Source of the DNA: G963701675 sp963701675 | GTDB taxonomy: Bacteria; Planctomycetota; Planctomycetia; Gemmatales; Gemmataceae | Length of the DNA stretch: 64,000 nt | Reading direction: 5' to 3' | NCBI GenBank assembly: GCA_963701675.1 | Contig: OY969623.1 | Location: 2,914,001 to 2,978,000, forward strand | Shown: piece after piece, positions 37,962-46,161 of the stretch | Layout: every line of letters begins with the position of its first letter | How positions within the stretch are numbered: the first letter of the stretch is position 1 | Position numbers and translations under genes: made by a program | The notes under the pieces: model-generated | Database searches by the model: none | Seen by the model: the letters and a program-made list of their open reading frames with translations, nothing else | What the model was told of the DNA's origin: nothing

Positions 37962-38288
37962 TGGATCAGTCCTCCGACCATTCAGCGTATTTCACCGACG
38001 AAAGGCGCAGCCGGGCAAAAAACACTTTCGCGTTTTGATGATCGCGCGGGATGTCAGACTTCGTCATTGTATCGGGGTCGGAGGAGGATCAATTTGCAGC
38101 ATGAGTGGCTCCGCCATATCTGCGCGGGACTCGGACGGTGGGTTCGGTATTCTTCCGTGTCGATAGCAGTTCATGAGGCGTTTGCGCGCTCCGGTCCGAC
38201 ACCCAGCATGCGCTGAAGAAACGCAATTCGGTCCAGCATCGTGGACGACGTTCCACGGGATTCATCGAGGAATTCAGTGGGATAGTAG
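37962..38288. other. Intergenic region
   Basis: No gene or repeat recognised. Confidence 0.5.
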
Positions 38289-39021
38289 CGCGACGTGGCG
38301 GGGCGACACTATCTGACGAAGGCGGAAATCAACGCCCTTTACTTTGCGACACATAAGATGGAACGACCACGAGCGTGGAATCAACCAATCCCGATTGGGC
38401 GCTGACTGGCGGAGCGCCCTCGTCGTCTTCTTCAATTACGGTGTTGACACGGGCACCATCTGGAAATCTGCGCCTTTCCACGAACCAATCCTTTGGCGAC
38501 ATGTATCGTGGGATCGGCAATCGCCAGACCGGGAAGTCAAAGAACTGTCACGTTGGGGATGGCTCTTCTATCGCCGCGTAAAGACTGGCAAAGCATTCTA
38601 CCGGCCAATGAATCGGATCGTTCACGCGCACCTTAAGAACATCATGCCGGAGGATCCATGTCCCGCCGCGCCTGTGTTTCTTGGGGGAGGGGCTCGCCCG
38701 AACGCCCGCTTCCAACGTCTCTGCGACCTGGCCGACATCAAGCCGAGGACGAACATCGAGACTGGTGAAGACGAAGCTTGGGTCCTGAAGGACCTCCGCA
38801 AGACATGTGCGACGTACTACGATGAGCACTTCCCTGAGTCGTCAATCGAGATTCTCGGCCATTCAGTTGGCGGAATCACCTATCGTCACTATGGGCACCG
38901 CGCTCCGTTGGCATTCAAGGCGATCATGACAATTCCACAGCCGACCGCGTTCATGACGCTCATCAAAGGATACGACGGCGAGTGTCCGTGCTGCCGAAGG
39001 CGTTTCGCGGACGCCGGTTGA
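38289..39021 (+). pseudogene. Truncated and frameshifted tyrosine recombinase (integrase)
   Basis: About 243 codons. The first part reads RHYLTKAEINALYFATHKME then RPRAWNQPIPIGR up to TGA (38403-38405). The next frame resumes with WRSALVVFFNYGVDTGTIWK, as in full-length planctomycete integrases. The catalytic C-terminus is present: LKDLRKTCATYYDEH (box II Arg), then LGHSVGGITYRHYGH (His and the Tyr nucleophile). The SAM-like N-terminal domain is missing because an in-frame TAG lies directly upstream. The first catalytic Arg position (GVDTGT in place of GxRxxE) looks unusual. A 50-bp copy of the 3' end is found at 27195-27244. Confidence 0.7.
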
Positions 39022-39272
39022 TGTTGGCGATGTGATCGCCGCATGCCAGAGACGTTCTGAAGATGACGCATCTTGGCCTCCGCTGTGGCCTGGCATTCGC
39101 TTTGAAATTCATAGGCTGACGGTTAAGTGGGCATGACGAGTCTCACTCGTGTGCGACACCCTCAATTTTATTCGCCCGCGCGACGGCTGGGTTTGGTTTG
39201 GCTCGGGCAAAGGACAAATCGCCGGCATCGGACAACGAACAACAGCTAACGACTCGCAAGGAGTGAACGCAA

Positions 39273-40169
39273 ATGCAACTGATGTTCGCCTCGTCCGTTT
39301 TGGCGCTGAGTAGTCTGGTATCCGGCGTTGTCGGAGGTGAAGAATCCTTTTTTGATTCGAACGGCGTAAAGATTCGCTACATCACGGCGGGCAAAGGCGA
39401 GGTCGTCGTTTTGCTGCATGGTTTCGCAGCTAGTGCCAACATGTGGGGTTTGCCTACGGACACGAAAGCCAAAGTGTTCCCGGAGTTAGCCAAATCATTC
39501 TGCGTGATCGCCGTGGATTGCCGCGGACATGGCAAGAGCGGTAAGCCGAATGATCCGAAACAATACGGGATGGAAATGGTGAAAGACGTAATTCGTCTTC
39601 TCGATCACTTAGGGATCAAGAAGGCTCACGTCTTGGGTTACTCGATGGGCGCTGAGATTGCCGGCAAACTTCTTACCACTTACCCCGATCGCCTTCTCAG
39701 CGTCACGCTTGGCGGTGGAATCCCTCTGTTTGAGCCGACCAAGGAATCCATCGCGACGATGGAGCTCGCCGCAAAATCACTTGAGGAAAACAAGGGGATT
39801 GGCCCGGCTATCATCGCAGGCACTCCGCTCGGCGTTCCAAAGCCGAGCCTTGCCATCGCCGACATGATTAGCAAGACCATAATCGGCGACCAAGACCAGA
39901 AGGCGCTGGCGGCCAGTGTACGGGGCGCGAAGGAGTGCGAAGTTGCCGAAGCCGAACTGACGGCCAACAAAGTTCCGGTATTAGTGATTTATGGGAGCAA
40001 GGACGGCGGTGAGGTGAACCAAGAACGATTCGGTCGAGTGGCAAAACTACTAAATGCAAAAGTTCAGGTAGTCAAGGGAGGCGATCACGTCAGCACGACG
40101 GGGATGCCTGAATTCCAGGAATCGATTCAACGCTTCTTCAGAATGCACGCCGGCGCTTCACCTGATTGA
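39273..40169 (+). CDS. Secreted alpha/beta hydrolase
   Basis: 298 residues, with AAGGAG nine bases before the ATG. A signal peptide (MQLMFASSVLALSSLVSGVV) is followed by the alpha/beta-hydrolase fold. The oxyanion region is VVLLHGF; the nucleophile elbow is GYSMG (S124). The rest of the triad is D244 in YGSKDGG and H272 in GGDHVST. The substrate is unknown; esterase, haloperoxidase-like or hydrolase activity is possible. It stands alone, upstream of a small gene on the same strand. Confidence 0.88.
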   Translation: MQLMFASSVLALSSLVSGVVGGEESFFDSNGVKIRYITAGKGEVVVLLHGFAASANMWGLPTDTKAKVFPELAKSFCVIAVDCRGHGKSGKPNDPKQYGMEMVKDVIRLLDHLGIKKAHVLGYSMGAEIAGKLLTTYPDRLLSVTLGGGIPLFEPTKESIATMELAAKSLEENKGIGPAIIAGTPLGVPKPSLAIADMISKTIIGDQDQKALAASVRGAKECEVAEAELTANKVPVLVIYGSKDGGEVNQERFGRVAKLLNAKVQVVKGGDHVSTTGMPEFQESIQRFFRMHAGASPD

Positions 40170-40525
40170 ATACGCGATCTTTCCGTGCTTGGATCACAAG
40201 CGCGCGGGCCCGTCTAACTCTGAGTCGATTCAGCGGCTCCGGTCAGCCGAAGGCGCGAGTTAGCGTCTAATGACAGCCAAGCATCGTTTTTCAAAAAAAC
40301 ACCGATGGCCGATAGAAACAAATCAATGTTTGCAAAGGTTGCATGGTGACCGGCGCAACGTCGGGCAATAGGGCCGTGTCGGCGCGCGAGCTTGCCCGCG
40401 TTGAAGGCGAACCCGTTGCCTCTCATTGCGGTCTAGGATACATGCATGCGTCGGTCACAATCTGTGTGAGTTGTCGGCGCGAGACATTTTCGGCACGCGT
40501 TTTGTGCCCTGCGGAGACTAAGAAC

Positions 40526-40810
40526 ATGAAATCGCATGATGGCGGGTCAATCATGTACGTACCCCAAATGGGTGCAATCCTCAGTCGATGGTTTACTGTT
40601 TATGATGAGGCCCGCGCCGCGCGGGAGGAAACGGGCGGGTACTTGTTGCCCTACAAGAACCATTATTTTGTCACGACTAGCGAAGCGATCCGTGACCTCG
40701 GACTCGATCCCGCGGATCCGGATTGGGCCCGGATCAGGTGGGACTGGGTGTGCCCGATTGATACCGAAGCTTGGCAACGCCTCAAGGCCAAGCGCGAATT
40801 GCGGCTTTGA
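40526..40810 (+). CDS. Small hypothetical protein
   Basis: 94 residues starting MKSHDGGSIMYVPQMGAILS, with GGAG nine bases upstream; a second possible start is nine codons later. It has a compact, aromatic, charged composition (RWFTVYDEARAAREETGGYL, DPDWARIRWDWVCPID) without membrane segments. Short proteins of this kind accompany phage-like regions in planctomycetes. No family recognised. Confidence 0.5.
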   Translation: MKSHDGGSIMYVPQMGAILSRWFTVYDEARAAREETGGYLLPYKNHYFVTTSEAIRDLGLDPADPDWARIRWDWVCPIDTEAWQRLKAKRELRL

Positions 40811-40863
40811 GGCAAAGTCAGGGAGACGCCCAAATCTACCCCATAGGGACGGTTGCGCGGAAC

Positions 40864-42477
40864 TCACGAAGCGCCGTATTGTTTCAGCATTTCCGCAATG
40901 TCGTTGCGCCCACGTCGTGTCGCCCATGCGAGGGGTCTAGCCCAGAGTGGATCGTCAGGCAAATTCGGCTTGGCGCCGCGTCTCAGAAGAAATTCGACCA
41001 TACACGTCTGGCCACACCTGGCTGCCCACCCCAGCGGCGTCGAGCAAAACTCTTCATCGCGCGCATTCAGTTCGGCCCCGTGTTCGATGAACACTCCTGC
41101 ATTTTCCACATCACCCGATTCAGCAAAGTGGTGCAGCGGCATAATGTGCAGCCAGTTCGGCTTGTTTGGGTCCATGCCGTGTTGAAATAACAGTTCCGTG
41201 ATCTCGCGTGTTTTTCCCCCGACGGCGCGGCGTTTGGCCAAGTCGGGTTGGTAGCGCAACATCAAACGGATGAAGCCTTCGTGCGACGCCGCGTTCCCAA
41301 ATGCCTCAGGGTCGTCGGCTAACGCTGGGTTAGCCGCAAAAACCGCCGCCGCCGTCTGCAGGTCGTTGCAGTAGGCAAGAAGATGCACCCCCCGAGCCGC
41401 TCCATACGAGCAAAGCAAATCTACCATCGGTTGATTGCGTTCGGTGGAGTAACCGCAACTTCCCAGCGCGGCACTAAGCGTATCGGCTGAGCTCTCGATT
41501 TCCACGTTTGGGTGAGCGCCATGCCCAAGTAGAAGTTTGACGACTTCGATGTGGCCGTTGCAGACCGCAGCGTGCAAGGCGTGGCCGCGCGGCGCGATAT
41601 ACTCTTCCGGAAGATTCGGGTCAGCTCCACATTCCAGCAACAGCTTGACGATCTCGATATGCCCGGCGGCTGCGGCATTACGCAGGGGCGTGCCGGAACA
41701 GGCATAGTAGGTGATGTAATCCGATGGACGGTTCGCTAGGGACGGGTCATGATTGAGCAGTTCGCGTACGCGTTCCAAATCGCCAATGTAGCAGGCCGTG
41801 CAGATGTCCACGTACGCGCCGCGCGCGCGGAGGTGCGTGCGCACATCAGAAGCAGTGCTTGGCCAATCCCGGGGCACATCGCGCCAGCCGCGAAAGTGGT
41901 AATCGCCATTGCTGAGTTGAATCGGAAGCGCACCGTCGCGGCGCTGGGCGTTGATGTCCGCCCCGCGCGCGAGCAACTCGTCAATCATATCGAGTTGTCG
42001 TGTCATCACGGCCCAATGAATCGGCTGATTGGTCTGTACATCAGTTGCACGCACCAGCGAAGAATTTGCCTCGAGGAAGTCTCGCACTTTGGCCAGGTCT
42101 CGCTCTCGGATCGCAGCGGAGATGACTTCTCCACTCGATGCAGGGTCATCGGAGCGGCCGAGCGCGGCCTCCAGCAGCCTCTGCATCTCGATGTGGCCTC
42201 GGTCACTCGCCATTTCGAGGTAGTTGCCGAAAGCGAATGTCGCTCCATGCTCAAGGAGGTACGTTGCGACTTCCAACTGGTTTTCGCGTACGGCGAAGGA
42301 CAAAGGCGTCCGGTACTCATAGTGCGAACGCACCAGGCTCGGCTCTTTCGCAAGCAAAAGTTTGATGGTTTCCAGGTCTCCGTTGATAGCGGCGCAGAAC
42401 ATCTCCCAGACATCGGTTCCCTTGCCAGGAGACCAGAAGAGAGGCTCATCCTTTGTCAACGCCTCAGGCTGCATCAT
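40864..42477 (-). CDS. Ankyrin-repeat protein
   Basis: 537 residues with about 12 ankyrin repeats from residue 30 to the C-terminus, for example GDLETIKLLLAKEPSLVRSH, TPLSFAVRENQLEVATYLLE, HIEIVKLLLECGADPNLPEE, HIEVVKLLLGHGAHPN and TPLGWAARCGQTCMVEFLLR. No signal peptide, so a cytoplasmic interaction scaffold. No ribosome site is obvious at the chosen ATG-ATG start. The downstream end is intact. Confidence 0.88.
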   Translation of the reverse strand: MMQPEALTKDEPLFWSPGKGTDVWEMFCAAINGDLETIKLLLAKEPSLVRSHYEYRTPLSFAVRENQLEVATYLLEHGATFAFGNYLEMASDRGHIEMQRLLEAALGRSDDPASSGEVISAAIRERDLAKVRDFLEANSSLVRATDVQTNQPIHWAVMTRQLDMIDELLARGADINAQRRDGALPIQLSNGDYHFRGWRDVPRDWPSTASDVRTHLRARGAYVDICTACYIGDLERVRELLNHDPSLANRPSDYITYYACSGTPLRNAAAAGHIEIVKLLLECGADPNLPEEYIAPRGHALHAAVCNGHIEVVKLLLGHGAHPNVEIESSADTLSAALGSCGYSTERNQPMVDLLCSYGAARGVHLLAYCNDLQTAAAVFAANPALADDPEAFGNAASHEGFIRLMLRYQPDLAKRRAVGGKTREITELLFQHGMDPNKPNWLHIMPLHHFAESGDVENAGVFIEHGAELNARDEEFCSTPLGWAARCGQTCMVEFLLRRGAKPNLPDDPLWARPLAWATRRGRNDIAEMLKQYGAS

Positions 42478-42511
42478 GTGGGTAAATGGGAAGGACAGGC
42501 GTCGCCGAACA

Positions 42512-42903
42512 CTAATCTACCTGGCGCTCGCCAAACCAATAGCAAAGGCCGTCGGGCGCTACGACGTAGAACACTTTCCACGCGACTCCGTCGTGTTCTT
42601 CGATGTCGAACTCGGAGAGTGCTTTTGGAGCCCGTTGGCCTTGAATTCTGCGAACAACGGTTCGAGGCCCTTCACGTGGAAGGCACAGCCGTCCTGGGTC
42701 GAATCGCCCCCGTTTTCCGCGAGTCCGATCTCAACCTGGTCACGGGCGAGCACGGCGGAATTGTGCGGCGTGTCGCTGCGTGACAAGACGCGGAAACCGA
42801 GGACGGTCTCGTAGAAACGCAGAGCCGCCGCAAGGTCGCGCACGGGAGGATTCATCTTGTCGACTTGGTATCCCCACGCCTTCTCGAGAATTACCTTCAT
42901 CAC
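42512..42903 (-). CDS. VOC/glyoxalase family protein with a homopolymer frameshift
   Basis: 130 residues after adding one A in the CAAAAG run near 42631. The first part reads MNPPVRDLAAALRFYETVLG and FRVLSRSDTPHNSAVLARDQ, the classical VOC first beta-alpha-beta unit. The shifted frame supplies LSEFDIEEHDGVAWKVFYVV then APDGLCYWFGERQVD, including the DPDG-like end strand. Metal ligands are not obvious, so the reaction (isomerase, dioxygenase or antibiotic resistance-type) cannot be named. Confidence 0.7.
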
Positions 42904-43144
42904 AATTCCCCAAAAGTGCTACGCGCGGATGGCCGGGAATCATCCGTCCGCCTTGCTGTGATAGTCCGCAGCAGGCTTACGAGGGCGAAAGCATCAACTT
43001 CACTTGACTGATTCCCGTACCGCGGAGCCTGGGATATTCTATGCGGCGTGCAGGATTGCATTTGCGTTCTGCGGTCCGACCACAAAGGCCCGATGTGACC
43101 GATGTTACTAGACCATGCGTCTGTTCAAACCATTGCAAGCAGTG

Positions 43145-43609
43145 TCACGTACGCAATAACCTCGCCAGGAACTTGCCGGTGTGTGATGCCTTGCACGCCG
43201 CGATCTCCTCGGGAGTGCCACAGGCGATCAGTTGACCTCCCTTGTGTCCTCCCTCTGGACCGAGGTCGATGACGTGATCGGCCGTTTTGATCACGTCCAG
43301 GTTGTGCTCGATGACAACCACCGAATGCCCATTGTCGACCAGCCGGTTCAGGCTTTGAAGCAGTCGATCGATGTCGGCGAAGTGCAAACCCGTGGTCGGC
43401 TCGTCGAGAATGTACAAGTTGTGTTTGCTGCGTTTGAGCTTTCCGAGCTCCCCGGCAAGCTTGACGCGCTGGGCTTCGCCGCCGGAGAGAATCGTCGAAG
43501 GGTGGCCGAGCTTGAGGTAGCCGAGCCCGAGTTCGTCTAAGACGCCGATCTTGCGGGCAATCGACGGCTCGTTCGCGAAGAATTCGACGCCATCCTCAAC
43601 CGACATATC
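43145..43609 (-). pseudogene. uvrA: C-terminal fragment of excinuclease ABC subunit A
   Basis: About 155 codons. MSVEDGVEFFANEPSIARKI, the ABC signature LSGGEAQRVKLA, Walker B LYILDEPTTGLHF and the H-loop VVVIEHNLDVIKTADHVIDL identify the second ATPase of UvrA. The first 790 or so residues, including all other zinc and ATPase modules, are absent. Upstream it is joined in frame to a phage terminase fragment at about 43610, so an open frame continues across the junction. Confidence 0.85.
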
Positions 43610-44028
43610 GGTCTGGATGAGTTTGACGACCGTTTGCACGATTTGCGGGTAAGAGGTGCCTAAGGGAAATCGTTTCAGGTGCCGGAGTGCGTACGCCGGC
43701 CGGCGCAATTCCCGTGGCACACCTCTTTCCACGAGCGGCCGCTCAAGAATGGCCAACGCTGTGAAGTCCGTCGTCTGGCCCAAATCCACGCCGATGAAAT
43801 AGCCAATCGCGCTCGTGGGATCCTTCCCGCCGGAAACAACGGTTGCAACTCATCTGACAGCGCCGCCTGGATGTCCTCGTACGCAAACACTGAATCTACG
43901 CTCGCCTCGAAACTGCACTCATACTCCTGGCGATACCAGCGCTCACCCAAAGCCCGTTGCGAGGTGTCGTCAGCAAGGAAATTGTTCGCAAGAGATGGGC
44001 GCTCGTGGTGCTCGACTGTGGACATCAA
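43610..44028 (-). pseudogene. Fragment of a phage-type terminase large subunit (C-terminal nuclease part), frameshifted
   Basis: NNFLADDTSQRALGERWYRQ then EYECSFEASVDSVFAYEDIQ is the end of a terminase ATPase region. The frame then changes near 43826, and the minus strand continues GKDPTSAIGYFIGVDLGQTT then DFTALAILERPLVERGV, where VDLGQTTD is the start of the RNase-H-like nuclease domain. The Walker motifs are missing upstream. The 3' end is fused in frame to uvrA sequence. Confidence 0.65.
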
Positions 44029-44296
44029 GTCCTAATACCCCACTTCCGAATTGCCGGCCGATTGCGTTGCGGGTTCTGTGGCGCCGCATTCGCGCCTGGA
44101 GATGAATGACATGGGACGGAATGAATTCCGAAATATGACTGCGCAACGTGATACCCATGCCAAGCATCTTCCGTCGAAAGGAAAGGTTGGATCTATTCCC
44201 TAACGGCGCACTGCCCGGTTCCTAAACGCCAATGGAGACAATAGGTTAGCGCGGTTTTGGTGTCGCCGCACAGGCTTTGGAATTATGGGATCTTAC

Positions 44297-44486
44297 GGTC
44301 TGTCCTGGGCGCACGTTTTGCAGGGTATTCCTGGGCACTAGCGCTGGCCCCTCTCCCTGAGCCGTTCCTTCTCCTCCAACACTCGGGGACAGGCCTTTCG
44401 TGATACACCCCATCGCGGGGACAAAACGCGATGTCCTTTCCGTAAGGCGCTCCCGGCCTATCAGAGGCCGGGGGCGTTTTTCTTTT
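44297..44486 (+). ncRNA. Candidate structured RNA ending in an intrinsic terminator
   Basis: GGTCTGTCC (44297-44305) can pair over 80 nt with GGACAGGCC (44387-44395). It is followed by a perfect 7-bp hairpin CATCGCG/CGCGATG (44411-44433) and a strong terminator (44448-44486). No open frame fits. It could be a free small RNA or a leader of the small genes that start at 44539. No known RNA family was recognised. Confidence 0.4.
44448..44486 (+). terminator. Strong intrinsic terminator
   Basis: An 11-bp stem CGCTCCCGGCC / GGCCGGGGGCG (one G-U pair), loop TATCAGA, followed directly by TTTTTCTTTT. It is oriented to end plus-strand transcription before the gene at 44539. Confidence 0.8.
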
Positions 44487-44538
44487 GTCGATCTGGAGGC
44501 ACCAAGATTGCTACAGACAATAGGTGAGAGGAGGCGCC

Positions 44539-44793
44539 ATGTCGGATCGAAGAACGCTCTTCACAACCGCCGCTTTGCTCTTGCGACGCATGGAGGAGTT
44601 GAACGATCAGATCGCCGAAGGCCGCTCGATGAGCGACGCGCGCACGCAAGCTCAAGGCCTGCGGAGGCAGTGGGGTAAACTCATGCAACAATTGACGCAG
44701 CCAGCGCACCGTGAGCAGGAATCGCGGTCATGCACGCAACGCGCCGAAATCGCGAGGCAAGCGGCCGCGGTCCGCTGGCGATTGAAGGAATGA
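44539..44793 (+). CDS. Small hypothetical protein (phage-island type)
   Basis: 84 residues starting MSDRRTLFTTAALLLRRMEE, preceded by AGGAGG five bases upstream. It is mostly helical, charged, without a membrane segment, and ends in a basic stretch (AAAVRWRLKE). The next gene starts 3 nt after its stop, so the two form an operon. No family recognised. Confidence 0.6.
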   Translation: MSDRRTLFTTAALLLRRMEELNDQIAEGRSMSDARTQAQGLRRQWGKLMQQLTQPAHREQESRSCTQRAEIARQAAAVRWRLKE

Positions 44794-44796
44794 CCG

Positions 44797-45117
44797 ATGG
44801 ATCAAGATACAAAACCCGCGCCATTCAATGTCGGAGACCACGTCCGCTACATTGGCGCGCAGTCGCGGTCGTTACCGGCCGGCCAAGGCAATGAGTCGGA
44901 ACTGGTCCTTGCGCCTCGGATGGCGGGCGTCATCATACTTAGCACTGGCGCGCTATCCGACCAGAGCACAGCGGCGCCCAACGCTTGGCACTGTCGCGTC
45001 CAATTTCAAAATGGCTTCCAATTCGACATCACCCCAAGGAACCGTGCCGACTTCGAAATGGCCCATGGCGCGGAATCGCCGATGGCGTCAGCGGCCTTTA
45101 GCGCGGCGCGTGGTTAG
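44797..45117 (+). CDS. Small hypothetical protein
   Basis: 106 residues starting MDQDTKPAPFNVGDHVRYIG; the ATG follows the previous stop by three bases, suggesting translational coupling. The PFxVGDHVRYIG opening resembles SH3-like or KOW-type beta-barrel starts seen in small phage proteins. No further assignment. Confidence 0.6.
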   Translation: MDQDTKPAPFNVGDHVRYIGAQSRSLPAGQGNESELVLAPRMAGVIILSTGALSDQSTAAPNAWHCRVQFQNGFQFDITPRNRADFEMAHGAESPMASAAFSAARG

Positions 45118-45193
45118 CCACAAGGCCCTACACCGTCTGACCGATCGGATCAGCGTTGCAGTACTCACCTAGTTTGTTGCCTCCCCCCGACAT

Positions 45194-45556
45194 TCAATCC
45201 ATGCTCGCCTCGAACTCGGCCTTGCGCCTCGCCGAGAAGCTGGCGAAGTCGTCTCCTTCCCGTAACTGGTCGGCCGCCACCGCTGCAAGGTACTCTTCGA
45301 CGTAGTCGGGCTCGTCGGCTGCTCGGTAGAGCTTCTCCACGAGAAGTCGTGTGTCGGGGTCGAGTTGTTCCTCCGGGATCACGGGCTCGTCGGCTGCTCG
45401 GTAGAGCTTCTCCACGAGAAGTCGTGTGTCGGGGTCGAGTTGTTCCTCCGGGATCACCTCTGAGAGGGCATGCCATAACTGTTGCGGCAAGCGCTCGGTA
45501 GCGGTAGGACGCCGCTGCTCAATTCGTTCTAGCCGGCGTTTTAGGTTACGAACCAA
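45194..45556 (-). CDS. Small hypothetical protein with a duplicated 25-residue segment
   Basis: 120 residues. The start is a TTG overlapping the end of the upstream gene, supported by AGGAG six bases before it. It opens MVRNLKRRLERIEQRR, a coiled-coil-like motif shared with the two upstream genes. Residues VIPEEQLDPDTRLLVEKLYR-AADEP occur twice in immediate succession, encoded by a perfect 75-bp tandem repeat. The C-terminus is acidic. Function unknown. Confidence 0.6.
   Translation of the reverse strand: MVRNLKRRLERIEQRRPTATERLPQQLWHALSEVIPEEQLDPDTRLLVEKLYRAADEPVIPEEQLDPDTRLLVEKLYRAADEPDYVEEYLAAVAADQLREGDDFASFSARRKAEFEASMD
45308..45457. repeat. Perfect 75-bp tandem duplication
   Basis: 45308-45382 and 45383-45457 are identical in every base and in frame within the small gene above, which indicates a very recent duplication. 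Confidence 0.9.
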
Positions 45557-45767
45557 TCGGATCTCCTTCGGCTTGGTGCTCGACTTCGTAGAACTCGATG
45601 ATTCGTTGCGGCGGGGTGCCGCACTCGCTACACGACTCCGGTTCGGTCGCTTCGTTAGACTCGTGCGTGACAAAACGGAACCTGAACGGTCCGCGACCGC
45701 CGCACAGCGAACACGGGGATGGCGCAAGGGCTCGTTCGATTCGGTCAAGTCTTCGAGACTGTTTCAT
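45546..45767 (-). CDS. Small zinc-ribbon-like protein
   Basis: 73 residues starting MKQSRRLDRIERALAPSPCS. Two CxxC motifs (CSLCGG and CSECGT), about 30 residues apart, can hold a zinc ion. It overlaps the 3' end of the upstream gene and the start of the downstream one, so the three are one transcription unit. Similar small proteins sit near terminase genes in planctomycete phage-like regions. Confidence 0.6.
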   Translation of the reverse strand: MKQSRRLDRIERALAPSPCSLCGGRGPFRFRFVTHESNEATEPESCSECGTPPQRIIEFYEVEHQAEGDPIGS

Positions 45768-46068
45768 TCTGTGCATCCCAAGGGCCAGCACCGGGCTCGG
45801 GGCCACCCCGATTGTTTTTCTTTACGTCCCACAGCAATTGAACGTGGCCAAGGATCGCCTCGGCGGTCCGATCCCGGTCTTCTCGATCCGGGATAGCGCT
45901 AAGCTCCGTCGCTTTCCTCCGGAGTGACTTCGCCACCGACACATCCCCCGCTCGTGTGGCGGCATTGATGAATATCTCCATGATGCGAATGCATCGTTGC
46001 GTCGGACTTAAAGGTAACGCTTCGGCTTTAACCGCGAGACGTTCCAGCCGGCGCATGTGACTCTTCAT
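45745..46068 (-). CDS. Small hypothetical protein
   Basis: 107 residues (or 103 from the second Met, MRRLERLAVKAEALPLSPTQ). Helical and charged, with no cysteine pairs. It shares the opening RRLERL motif with the two downstream genes and overlaps the next one by 23 bases. First gene of the three-gene unit; function unknown. Confidence 0.5.
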   Translation of the reverse strand: MKSHMRRLERLAVKAEALPLSPTQRCIRIMEIFINAATRAGDVSVAKSLRRKATELSAIPDREDRDRTAEAILGHVQLLWDVKKNNRGGPEPGAGPWDAQNETVSKT

Positions 46069-46161
46069 GGGGACACGTGATTAGAAACATGACGGGCGCA
46101 ACGTTCACCTTCGTCACCATGTTCATCGGCGAATGCAACGCGATGCAAAACGGCGCAGTCC

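Noticed and set aside
41749..42783. 344-codon plus-strand frame opposite the ankyrin gene
   Set aside because: Shadow of ankyrin-repeat codons.
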